From NCBI GenBank assembly GCA_016716965.1, contig JADJUP010000013.1, positions 1 through 64,000 on the forward strand: a stretch of 64,000 bases of DNA. The letters run 5' to 3'. The notes beneath the pieces are model-generated. The model made no database searches. It had not been told where the DNA came from and saw only the letters and a program-made list of their open reading frames with translations. The DNA comes from Sulfuritalea sp. GTDB lineage: Bacteria; Pseudomonadota; Gammaproteobacteria; Burkholderiales; Rhodocyclaceae. A program made the translations under genes and the position numbers. Position 1 is the stretch's first letter. The number at the start of each line of letters is the position of its first letter. Below are positions 57,034 through 64,000 of the stretch, in pieces.

Positions 57034-57050
57034 GGGATCGATTCTAGCGG

Positions 57051-57449
57051 CTACTTCTGCTTGTCAAGGTTGATGGAAGCCGAGTTTATGCAGTAGCGCA
57101 GCCCGGTCGGCGCCGGACCATCGGGAAACACGTGGCCGAGGTGGGATCCGCATGCGTTGCAGGTGACCTCGGTGCGGCGCATGAAAAGGGAATTGTCCGC
57201 GACTTCATCGATGTGGCTGGCATCGAGCGGGGCGGTGAAGCTGGGCCAGCCACAGCCGGAATCGAATTTTGTCGCCGAGGAAAACAGCGGCGTGCCGCAA
57301 CCAATGCAGAGATAGGTTCCAGGTTCCTTGCAGTTCCAGTATTCGCCGCTGAAGGCTTGTTCGGTACCCTTTTCGCGGGCAACATAGTACTGGATGGGTG
57401 TCAGTTGCGCGCGCCATTCGGCATTGGTCTTCTTGATTCTGCTGGTCAT
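57051..57449 (-). CDS. msrB: peptide-methionine (R)-S-oxide reductase
   Basis: A 132-residue MsrB. Zinc-binding CxxC pairs are CIGCG and CNACG, the catalytic Cys is in RYCINSASINL, and GCGWPSF and HLGHVFPDGP are conserved. ATG 57449 gives the normal N-terminus. It repairs oxidised methionine. It is first in the leftward run with yciB (17-base gap), yciI, bolA and ppiC. Confidence 0.96.
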   Translation of the reverse strand: MTSRIKKTNAEWRAQLTPIQYYVAREKGTEQAFSGEYWNCKEPGTYLCIGCGTPLFSSATKFDSGCGWPSFTAPLDASHIDEVADNSLFMRRTEVTCNACGSHLGHVFPDGPAPTGLRYCINSASINLDKQK

Positions 57450-57574
57450 GGTGGCCTCCAGGGGGCTGACTATAATCGCGACCATGGCAATCGCGACACA
57501 GCAGCATATACAAAAAATCCATTCCCGGAGCTTGCCGCCGTGATGTCGTGCCATGGCACTGCCGAGGATGCTCG

Positions 57575-58828
57575 ATGCGAGTGACAGTGCTCGGCGCCGG
57601 TGTCGTCGGGGTTGCGAGCGCCTGGTATCTCGCCGCTGACGGACATGAGGTCACGGTCGTCGAGCGCCAGCCGGGACCGGCGCTGGAAACCAGCTTCGCC
57701 AACGGCGGACAGATATCGGTCAGCCACGCCGAACCTTGGGCCAATCCGCGGGCTCCGCTGAAGGCGCTGAAGTGGATGGGGCGCGAGGATTCGCCGTTGC
57801 TCTGGCGTCTGCGCGTGGACATGGCGCAATGGGGCTGGGGCCTGCGCTTTCTGCGCGAATGCACGGCCAGCCGGGCACGGGCCAATGTTGCCGCCATCGT
57901 TCGGCTGGGCTTGAGCAGTCGCGCCGCCTTGCAGGCCTTGCGTCAGGAACTGGCATTGGAATACGACCACCAACAGCGCGGAATCCTGCATTTTTATACC
58001 GATCAGCGGGAATTCGAGCATGCCCTGCCCCAGGCGGCGCTGATGCGCGAATTCGGTTGCGAGCGGGTGGCGAAGACGGCGGCCGAGTGCTTGGTGATCG
58101 AACCGGCCCTGGCCGCTTCGACGATTCCCGTGGTCGGTGGCACCTACACGGCCGGTGACGAGTCGGGCGATGCGTGGCGCTTTACCGAGACCCTCGCGCG
58201 CCAGGCCGCCGTTCGCGGGGTACGATTTCGCCATGGTGAAACGGTTGTCGGCCTGAATCTCGATCGAGGTCGGGTAGCTTCGGTGCGTCTGGCGTCCGGC
58301 GAGAATCTGGGCAGCGACATCACCGTGCTGGCGTTGGGAAGCTATTCGCCGCTCTTGCTGCGACCTTTTGGAGTGAGGCTGCCCGTTTATCCGGCCAAAG
58401 GATATTCGGTGACGCTAAAGGTACCCGAAGCGGCCACGGCGCCAACCGTAAGCCTTACCGACGACGGGCACAAGATCGTCATGTCGCGTTTCGGCCAGCG
58501 CTTGCGCGTGGCGGGAACTGCCGAATTCAATGGGTACGATACATCCCTGAATTCCGCGCGTTGTGCAGCCCTGTTGCGCCGGATCGGCGAGATTTTTCCC
58601 GGACTGGCCGACTCCCGAGACGCGGAATACTGGGCCGGGCTGCGTCCCTCGACGCCGGGAAACGTACCGTTGGTCGGCCCGTTATCCGGCGCGGGACTGG
58701 ACGGCTTGTGGCTCAACACCGGGCACGGTACCCTGGGCTGGACATTGGCATGCGGTTCGGCAAAGCTGCTGGCTGACAGGATTGCCGGCCGCGATCCGGG
58801 ATTGGACCCGGCGCCCTACGACTATTGA
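57575..58828 (+). CDS. dadA: D-amino acid dehydrogenase small subunit
   Basis: A 417-residue FAD enzyme deaminating D-amino acids into the respiratory chain. The N-terminal dinucleotide fold is MRVTVLGAGVVGVASAWYLA, followed by ETSFANGGQISVSHAEPWANP and the C-terminal GLRPSTPGNVPLVGP and NTGHGTLGWTLACGS blocks. ATG 57575 is chosen; an upstream ATG at 57548 would add an odd Cys-rich extension. A TATAAT at 57471-57476 lies between it and msrB. Together with alr it would allow use of D-alanine. Confidence 0.95.
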   Translation: MRVTVLGAGVVGVASAWYLAADGHEVTVVERQPGPALETSFANGGQISVSHAEPWANPRAPLKALKWMGREDSPLLWRLRVDMAQWGWGLRFLRECTASRARANVAAIVRLGLSSRAALQALRQELALEYDHQQRGILHFYTDQREFEHALPQAALMREFGCERVAKTAAECLVIEPALAASTIPVVGGTYTAGDESGDAWRFTETLARQAAVRGVRFRHGETVVGLNLDRGRVASVRLASGENLGSDITVLALGSYSPLLLRPFGVRLPVYPAKGYSVTLKVPEAATAPTVSLTDDGHKIVMSRFGQRLRVAGTAEFNGYDTSLNSARCAALLRRIGEIFPGLADSRDAEYWAGLRPSTPGNVPLVGPLSGAGLDGLWLNTGHGTLGWTLACGSAKLLADRIAGRDPGLDPAPYDY

Positions 58829-58842
58829 GCGCGGCTCGAATC

Positions 58843-58863
58843 TCCGTGCCGCCAGCGCCGACT
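58843..58863 (+). repeat. dispersed 21-bp repeat, copy between dadA and DUF2863
   Basis: Reads TCCGTGCCGCC then AGCGCCGACT. It occupies the 45-base gap between two convergent stop codons. Confidence 0.45.
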
Positions 58864-58873
58864 TTTCAGCCGT

Positions 58874-60046
58874 TCAATGCAGGTGCCGCGGCGCGGATTC
58901 TGCCTGCTCTTCGGGCATTTCCGCGTGCACCGGTTCGCCTTCGGGATTGGGATAAAGCGGGGCGCCACAGTCATCGCAGAATTCGAGCGGGAAGCGCTGG
59001 TCCAGGACCAGGACACTTCCGATTCCGGCTTCGCGCAGCGTCGCCTCGATCTGCGTCGGCGCGTCGTTGTTTTCGTCCTCGCTTTCCAGCAGGGGCCAGA
59101 CCACTCCATGCAGCACATTGCTGTCGCCGCGTCGCGTAAAGCCGATGCGGTATTCCTCGAGCTGTCGATCATGGAAGGGGGCGACCACCGCCCGTAACTC
59201 AGTGCCCGGCAGGTTGAGTACGGTCTGCAGGAAGGCCACCGCGGCGCGTAACGACCAGGGCCGTGAGGCTCGGTCCGCATCGCGCACGGCGGCATGGTAG
59301 GCCAGTACCGGTAGATACTCGACGGCACACGCCGGCAGTAGCGGACGCAGCGCCTCGCCACCCTGCTGCGCCCATTGGCGGAAGGATTCCGCGGGATCGC
59401 CATCGTCCTCCTGCCAGCGGAACAGCGCGGCTCCTTGGGGTGCCGCGACGGCGCCGAGGATATAGCGGGTGTCCGAGAGGAAACTCATGGTTTCCTGCAA
59501 TTGCGTGCTGTCGATCTTCAGGTTGCGGCCATGGACCGCTGCCTTGGCGAGCTTTTCCGCAAGTTGGGCGGTTTCGACATAGTTCTGGGGCAACTGGTCC
59601 GGGCTGTAGAGCACGTCCGCGAGCGCCAGCCTGGCGTCTGCGGCGAGGACATGCGCCTGCATATGGACGCGCAGTGCATCGAGTTGGGCGTGGGGAATGT
59701 TGCCCGAGGGAATCTGAAAGCGCGACCAGGCCAACAAGGGTGCCGCGATCAGAACCACGTCCAGCCCATTCGCTCCGTCGCCGCGACGCGTTTCGGCGCA
59801 GGACTCGACCATGTCGGCCAATTCGTCGTAGGCGCGCGATCCGTTGTTGTACAACTGGTCGAGCACGGCGACCAGTGTTTCCTCGGCGCCATCGGCAAGC
59901 AGTCGCTCGATCTGTGAGGCGAGGCGAGCTTCCCACCAGGCATCCTCGATCCGGTTCGATGACTGGCCAAGGCGGGTTGCCAGCCGGAGGAGCAGTTCGG
60001 TGTCAGGCGTCTGGCGGGCGCGGCGCGGATGGCGGTTGCGTTTCAT
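58874..60046 (-). CDS. DUF2863 family protein
   Basis: A 390-residue soluble protein typical of betaproteobacteria. Family blocks are visible: VVLIAAPLLAWSRFQIPSG, HMQAHVLAADARLALADVLYSPDQLPQNY and SDTRYILGAVAAP, and near the C-terminus LEFCDDCGAPLYPNPEGE with two cysteines that could bind metal. ATG 60046 is used; longer in-frame openings reach into the DUF47 promoter region. Function of the family is unknown. It is monocistronic and diverges from the phosphate genes. Confidence 0.88.
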   Translation of the reverse strand: MKRNRHPRRARQTPDTELLLRLATRLGQSSNRIEDAWWEARLASQIERLLADGAEETLVAVLDQLYNNGSRAYDELADMVESCAETRRGDGANGLDVVLIAAPLLAWSRFQIPSGNIPHAQLDALRVHMQAHVLAADARLALADVLYSPDQLPQNYVETAQLAEKLAKAAVHGRNLKIDSTQLQETMSFLSDTRYILGAVAAPQGAALFRWQEDDGDPAESFRQWAQQGGEALRPLLPACAVEYLPVLAYHAAVRDADRASRPWSLRAAVAFLQTVLNLPGTELRAVVAPFHDRQLEEYRIGFTRRGDSNVLHGVVWPLLESEDENNDAPTQIEATLREAGIGSVLVLDQRFPLEFCDDCGAPLYPNPEGEPVHAEMPEEQAESAPRHLH

Positions 60047-60173
60047 GGAAATGACAGGCCGAAAGGGGTGCCGGCGTAAGCCGCGGGCAGCGATTTTACC
60101 AGTTGGCGCGGTGGCCGGAGGGTATCGATAAACTGATAAAATCCGCGTGTTTTTTCGCCAGCGGTGGTCTCCA

Positions 60174-60812
60174 ATGTTTTCCAGATTGATGCCCAAAGAA
60201 GCCAAGTTCTTCGATTTGTTCAATGCGCATGCGGATCTGATAGTCAAGGGCGGCCGGCAACTGGTGGCCCTGGTGGATGACCTGGGCAAGGGCCCGGAAG
60301 TTCTGGCGCAGCACGTGCAGGCGATCGACGAGATCGAAACCACTGCAGACAAGATCACCCACGAAACCATCGCCTTGCTGCATACGTCGTTCAATACTCC
60401 GCTCGATCGCGATGAAATTCACCAGTTGATCATGCGCATGGACGACATCCTCGACCTGATCCAGGATTTTGCCGAGGCGATGTACCTCTACGACATCCGC
60501 CAGCTCACGCCCGAAGCGCGCCAACTGTCGGACATCGTTGCGTCCAGTTGCGAGCGGGTCAGGTCGGCCGTGGTGCTGCTGCACAAGATGGACAACGCGC
60601 CGGCCATGCTCAAGCTTTGTCGCGAGATCGACCAGCTCGAGTCCGACGCCGACCGTGCGATGCGCACCGGCATCACCAAGCTGTTCCGCGAAGAGGCGGA
60701 CGTGCGACTGCTGATCAAGATGAAGGGCATCTACGAACTCCTCGAATCGGTTACCGATCGCGCGGAGGACGTGGCCAACATCATCGAGGGCATCATCCTC
60801 GAGAATTCCTGA
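60174..60812 (+). CDS. DUF47/PhoU-like phosphate transport regulator
   Basis: A 212-residue all-helical PhoU-like protein beginning MFSRLMPKEAKFFDLFNAHADLIVKGG with E/D-x3-D metal-type patches (ETTADKITHET; DADRAMRTG). DUF47 proteins sit beside Pit transporters and modulate them, as here with the pit gene 10-25 bases on. ATG 60174 is favoured over GTG 60147 because the conserved start is MF-R-LMPKE. Confidence 0.93.
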   Translation: MFSRLMPKEAKFFDLFNAHADLIVKGGRQLVALVDDLGKGPEVLAQHVQAIDEIETTADKITHETIALLHTSFNTPLDRDEIHQLIMRMDDILDLIQDFAEAMYLYDIRQLTPEARQLSDIVASSCERVRSAVVLLHKMDNAPAMLKLCREIDQLESDADRAMRTGITKLFREEADVRLLIKMKGIYELLESVTDRAEDVANIIEGIILENS

Positions 60813-60821
60813 GCGACCGCC

Positions 60822-61829
60822 ATGCAAGCGGTCGAGATGAGTCTGACGGTTATCGTGGTTCTGGTGCTGCTGGCACTGGCCTTCGATTTCATGAATGGTT
60901 TCCATGACGCAGCCAACTCGATCGCTACCATCGTATCGACGGGTGTATTGAAGCCGCAGCATGCCGTCGCCTGGGCGGCGTTCTTCAACGTCGCGGCGGT
61001 GATGGTGTTCCAGCTGAAAGTCGCCAGCACCATCGGCAAGGGGACCATCGATCCGGCGATAGTGGATCATTACGTCGTGTTTGGCGCACTGATCGGGGCC
61101 ATCGCCTGGAATATCATTACCTGGTATTACGGGATCCCTTCAAGTTCATCGCATGCGCTGATCGGTGGCCTGGCCGGCGCGGCGATGGCCAAGGCCGGTA
61201 CCGGTTCACTGGTGTGGGCCGGCATTGGCAAGGTGGTTGCCTTCATTCTCGTCGCGCCCTTGCTCGGTTTTTTGCTGGGGGGCGCGCTGATGGTGATCGT
61301 GGCCTGGATCAACAACCGCAACACGCCACGCAAGGTGGACAAGAGTTTTCGCCGATTGCAACTGATCTCGGCCGCCGCCTATAGCCTCGGTCACGGCGGG
61401 AACGACGCGCAGAAAACCATTGGCATCATCTGGATGCTGCTGATCGCGGCAGGCATTTCCAAGACAGGCGAATCGGTGCCGACCTGGGTTATCTTCAGTT
61501 GCTACACGGCGATGGGGCTGGGCACGATGTTTGGTGGGTGGCGCATCGTCAAGACGATGGGGCAGCGAATCACCAAACTGCGCCCGGTTGGCGGCTTCTG
61601 CGCCGAAACCGGTGGCGCAATCACCCTTTTCATGGCGACCGGACTTGGCATCCCCGTATCCACAACGCACACCATCACCGGCGCCATTGTCGGCGTCGGG
61701 ACGTCGAAAGGCCCAGGCAACGTGCGTTGGGGCGTCGCCGGCAGCATCGTCTGGGCTTGGGTGCTCACCATTCCGGCCAGCGCCTTGATCGCGGCAATTG
61801 CCTGGTGGCTCGGCCGCTGGGTATTGTGA
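60822..61829 (+). CDS. pit: PiT-family inorganic phosphate transporter
   Basis: A 335-residue inner-membrane carrier with about ten helices and the two PiT signature repeats, GFHDAANSIATIVSTG and GHGGNDAQKTIGI. It takes up phosphate as a metal complex with protons. ATG 60822 or ATG 60837 are both possible starts. Its TGA overlaps the GTG of the next gene by four bases. Confidence 0.95.
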   Translation: MQAVEMSLTVIVVLVLLALAFDFMNGFHDAANSIATIVSTGVLKPQHAVAWAAFFNVAAVMVFQLKVASTIGKGTIDPAIVDHYVVFGALIGAIAWNIITWYYGIPSSSSHALIGGLAGAAMAKAGTGSLVWAGIGKVVAFILVAPLLGFLLGGALMVIVAWINNRNTPRKVDKSFRRLQLISAAAYSLGHGGNDAQKTIGIIWMLLIAAGISKTGESVPTWVIFSCYTAMGLGTMFGGWRIVKTMGQRITKLRPVGGFCAETGGAITLFMATGLGIPVSTTHTITGAIVGVGTSKGPGNVRWGVAGSIVWAWVLTIPASALIAAIAWWLGRWVL

Positions 61830-62164
61830 GTCCTTGCCAGTCCTGCGGCGCCTGCTGCGCGACGTATCGCGTTTCCTTTCCCCGCTTCGAGCTTGACGAC
61901 ATGCCGGGTGGTGCAGTGCCTGAGGCACTGGTCGAATCCGCGGGGGCGCAACTGGTCTGCATGCGTGGTACCGGGGCGGCGCCGGCGCGCTGCGTCGCCT
62001 TGCGTGGTTCCATAGGGCAGTCGGTTTCCTGCGCGATTTACGAGTTCCGCCCCAGCGCCTGCCGTGATTTTGCTCCGCTGGCGGCTGTCGGTCGCGGCGA
62101 CGAGGCCTGCAACGATGCGCGCAGACGGCATGGACTGGCGCCTTTAGTTCCGGTCGCGGCATGA
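61826..62164 (+). CDS. YkgJ-family cysteine cluster protein
   Basis: A 112-residue protein starting VSPCQSCGACCATYRVSFPRFE, the CxxCxxCC signature of the YkgJ/UPF0153 family that probably binds zinc or an Fe-S cluster. Further cysteines lie at CMRG, RCVAL, SCAIYEFRPSAC and EACNDARRRHG. GTG 61826 overlaps the pit stop and the gene's TGA overlaps the EamA ATG, so it is translated with both, though a link to phosphate or export is not established. Confidence 0.88.
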   Translation: MSPCQSCGACCATYRVSFPRFELDDMPGGAVPEALVESAGAQLVCMRGTGAAPARCVALRGSIGQSVSCAIYEFRPSACRDFAPLAAVGRGDEACNDARRRHGLAPLVPVAA

Positions 62165-63045
62165 ACCAGCGGATCGCTCCAGGCCCCGCAGCTTTCGGGT
62201 TGATGGTATTGCTGTGTGCCATCTGGGGTTTCCAGCAGGTGGCAATGAAGTTCGCCAGTGCTGAAATCAGCCCGATCCTGCAGGCAGGTTTGCGCTCCGG
62301 CCTCGGCGCCGTGCTGGTTTTCGCCTGGTCTCGCTGGCGTGGCGTCGCGCTGTTCGCCCGCGATCAGTCCCTGCGCCCGGGATTGCTTGCGGGGTTGCTG
62401 TTCGGCCTCGAGTTCGTTTTCATTTTCGTCGGAGTCGAGCGCACCACTGTGTCGCGCATGGTGGTCTTCCTCTACACCGCGCCGTGCTTCACCGTGCTCG
62501 GCCTGCATTTCTTCGTGGCAGGCGAACGCATGGGCTGGCGACAGGGAGGCGGAGTGCTGCTGGCCTTTGCCGGTCTGGTACTAGCCTTCATCGACAAGGC
62601 GGCTGGGGGCAGCCTGCTGGGTGATGCCTTCGGCGTCCTTGCCGCGCTTTTCTGGGCGGCAACGACGGTATTGATCCGCGCCACGGCACTGGCCAAAGTG
62701 ACCGCGACCAAGGTCCTGCTCTACCAGTTGGTAGTCTCCGCCGCCGTGATGTTTCCGCTGTCCTGGCTGGTCGGTGAGCGCGGCATCGCCGTATTGTCAG
62801 CGCCGACTCTTTGGGCCATGGCCTATCAGATCGTGATCGTCGCCTTTGCCAGTTACCTGGCGTGGTTCTGGCTGCTGACGCGCTACCTTGCCGGCCGGCT
62901 GCTGGTGTTCTCCTTCCTGACACCGCTGTTCGGCGTCTGGTTCGGCATGATCCTGATGCACGATCAGCCCAGCCTGCATTTCTTTGCCGCCGCAGCGCTG
63001 GTGGTTGGCGGCATAGTGCTGGTGAACCTGCCGACAAGGAGATGA
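62161..63045 (+). CDS. EamA/DMT-superfamily transporter
   Basis: A 294-residue inner-membrane protein with ten hydrophobic helices and two EamA repeats (VLLCAIWGFQQVAMKFASAEISP near the start; GDAFGVLAALFWAATTVLIRA in the second half). It probably exports an amino acid or metabolite. It is overlapped by the YkgJ gene at its 5' end and by azlC at its 3' end. Confidence 0.9.
   Translation: MNQRIAPGPAAFGLMVLLCAIWGFQQVAMKFASAEISPILQAGLRSGLGAVLVFAWSRWRGVALFARDQSLRPGLLAGLLFGLEFVFIFVGVERTTVSRMVVFLYTAPCFTVLGLHFFVAGERMGWRQGGGVLLAFAGLVLAFIDKAAGGSLLGDAFGVLAALFWAATTVLIRATALAKVTATKVLLYQLVVSAAVMFPLSWLVGERGIAVLSAPTLWAMAYQIVIVAFASYLAWFWLLTRYLAGRLLVFSFLTPLFGVWFGMILMHDQPSLHFFAAAALVVGGIVLVNLPTRR
62788..62808 (+). 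repeat. dispersed 21-bp repeat, weak copy in the EamA gene
   Basis: Reads GCCGTATTGTC then AGCGCCGACT. Coding (AVLSAPT); the translated peptide fits the protein, so it may be coincidental. Confidence 0.25.
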
Positions 63046-63734
63046 ATCCGCGCGCGGCGTTTTTCACCGGTCTGCGTGCAGTCATGCCCTTGCTGCTCGG
63101 GGTGGCACCTTTTGGCGTGATCTACGGTGTGGTGGCCCTGCAAAGCGGAATTCCCGCCTTGGCCGCGATGGCCATGTCGACCATCGTTTTTGCAGGCTCG
63201 GCACAATTCCTTCTCGCCCAGTTGGTTGGGGCAGGTGCGCCGTTTCTGCTTGCGGCGGGCGCCGTCGGACTGGTCAACCTGCGGCACGCGCTCTACAGCG
63301 CATCCGTGGCACCGCTGCTGGCGCGCCTGCCGCGGCGCTGGAAGGTCCTGCTGGCCTATTTATTGACCGACGAAGCCTATGCCGCGGCGATTCCGCACCT
63401 GCTGGCCGATGCACGCGGTCCGCAATCCTCTCAGGCGCACTGGATCCTGTTCGGCTCCGGGGTGGGGCTGTGGTCCGGCTGGCAGGTTTCCACCCTGGCT
63501 GGCGTGCTGATCGGCGCTCGATTGCCGGCCGACATGGGGCTGGATTTCGCATTGCCGCTAACCTTCATCGCCATCGTCGTGCCGATGATTTCCACCCGCG
63601 CGCTGTTTGCTGCGGCGATCGCCGCCGGTGTTGCCGCCGTTGCGCTGGCGGCGCTGCCCTACAAGCTGGGACTGTTCCTTGGCGCGCTGGCCGGCCTCTC
63701 GGTGGGTGCGGCGCTGGGCAGGAAGCCGGCATGA
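63042..63734 (+). CDS. azlC: AzlC-type branched-chain amino acid exporter, large subunit
   Basis: A 230-residue membrane protein of the AzlC family: GLRAVMPLLLGVAPFGVIYGVVA, STIVFAGSAQFLLAQL and NLRHALYSASVAP. It exports branched-chain amino acids (and analogues) with the small subunit AzlD encoded next. AGGAG precedes ATG 63042 by about 2-5 bases, and the gene overlaps both neighbours by four bases. Confidence 0.94.
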   Translation: MNPRAAFFTGLRAVMPLLLGVAPFGVIYGVVALQSGIPALAAMAMSTIVFAGSAQFLLAQLVGAGAPFLLAAGAVGLVNLRHALYSASVAPLLARLPRRWKVLLAYLLTDEAYAAAIPHLLADARGPQSSQAHWILFGSGVGLWSGWQVSTLAGVLIGARLPADMGLDFALPLTFIAIVVPMISTRALFAAAIAAGVAAVALAALPYKLGLFLGALAGLSVGAALGRKPA

Positions 63735-64000
63735 CGCTCTGGGGCCTGATGCTGGTGTCCGGGGTGCTCACCTTCGCCATCCGCTATTCCTTCATTGCTG
63801 CCGAGGGGCATTACCAACCGCCGCCATGGTTTGCCCTGCTGCTGCCCTTCGTGCCGGTTGCCGCGCTGACCGCGCTGACGGCGCCGGAACTGCTGCTGGT
63901 GGGCGGTGCTCTCGACGTTGGCGCAGGCAACGTGCGGCTATGGGCCGGCCTCATCGCGATTGCCGTTGCCGCGATCTGGCGCAGCACGCTGCTGACAATA
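63731..64000 (+). CDS. azlD: AzlD-family small subunit (cut by window edge)
   Basis: The first 90 codons of an AzlD protein, MTLWGLMLVSGVLTFAIRYSFI, with WFALLLPFVPVAALTALTAPELLL and a third helix. About 10-20 residues should remain beyond base 64000. It partners AzlC and is coupled to it by an ATGA overlap. Confidence 0.9.
   Translation, partial: MTLWGLMLVSGVLTFAIRYSFIAAEGHYQPPPWFALLLPFVPVAALTALTAPELLLVGGALDVGAGNVRLWAGLIAIAVAAIWRSTLLTI

Overview
The window is GC-rich proteobacterial chromosome. Gene order and gene content (rpsB-tsf-pyrH-frr-uppS-cdsA-dxr-rseP-bamA-skp-lpxD-fabZ-lpxA-lpxB-rnhB with map and glnD divergent, a DUF2863 protein, a short NAD-type isocitrate dehydrogenase) point to a betaproteobacterium, probably near Rhodocyclales. 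This placement is inferred from gene content only. No rRNA, tRNA, CRISPR array, insertion sequence or prophage was seen.

Left edge (1-1470): the distal end of an integron gene-cassette array. Three attC-like sites (one cut by the window edge) bracket two toxin-antitoxin cassettes, BrnT-BrnA and HigB-HigA type. The HigB-type toxin is broken by an in-frame TGA while its antitoxin is intact. The integrase is not in the window and would lie to the left.

1.5-22.5 kb: a small hypothetical gene and a secreted hydrolase, then leftward glnD, map and a divergent class III cyclase-like gene. These face the large rightward cluster rpsB to a TrmH-family RNA methyltransferase. That cluster combines translation factors, UMP kinase, isoprenoid and CDP-diacylglycerol synthesis, outer-membrane assembly (RseP, BamA, Skp) and the first lipid A steps, mostly with ATGA/GTGA-type overlaps.

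22.5-34 kb: HU, NfeD with a stomatin-like partner, tsaB-rimI-type 4 uracil-DNA glycosylase, an LplT-like transporter, a LysR regulator, and alr-radA-FtsX-type permease. radA carries a one-base insertion that splits its frame.

34-48 kb: a translationally coupled leftward operon of a RavA-like MoxR ATPase, a ViaA-like VWA protein and a DUF364 putative metal-chelation protein. The last has a 51-base poly-G tract (poly-Pro) at its start. Then come a hybrid histidine kinase, a PlsB-like acyltransferase, NAD-isocitrate dehydrogenase, a heme-c-type (Tll0287-like) PAS-GGDEF protein, Tex and a CnoX/YbbN-like thioredoxin.

48-51 kb: an AT-rich island with a class I cyclic-di-GMP riboswitch (GEMM-I) in the 5' leader of a small secreted protein of unknown function. 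It lies beside an HTH-receiver protein and a second GGDEF protein. Both the maker and the sensor of c-di-GMP are therefore local.

51-64 kb: purL; a leftward msrB-yciB-yciI-bolA-ppiC run ending in a strong terminator; dadA; DUF2863; DUF47-Pit phosphate uptake; a YkgJ-type cysteine cluster protein; an EamA exporter; and AzlC-AzlD, the last cut by the right edge. A dispersed 21-bp repeat recurs through the window, often at gene 3' ends and convergent junctions.
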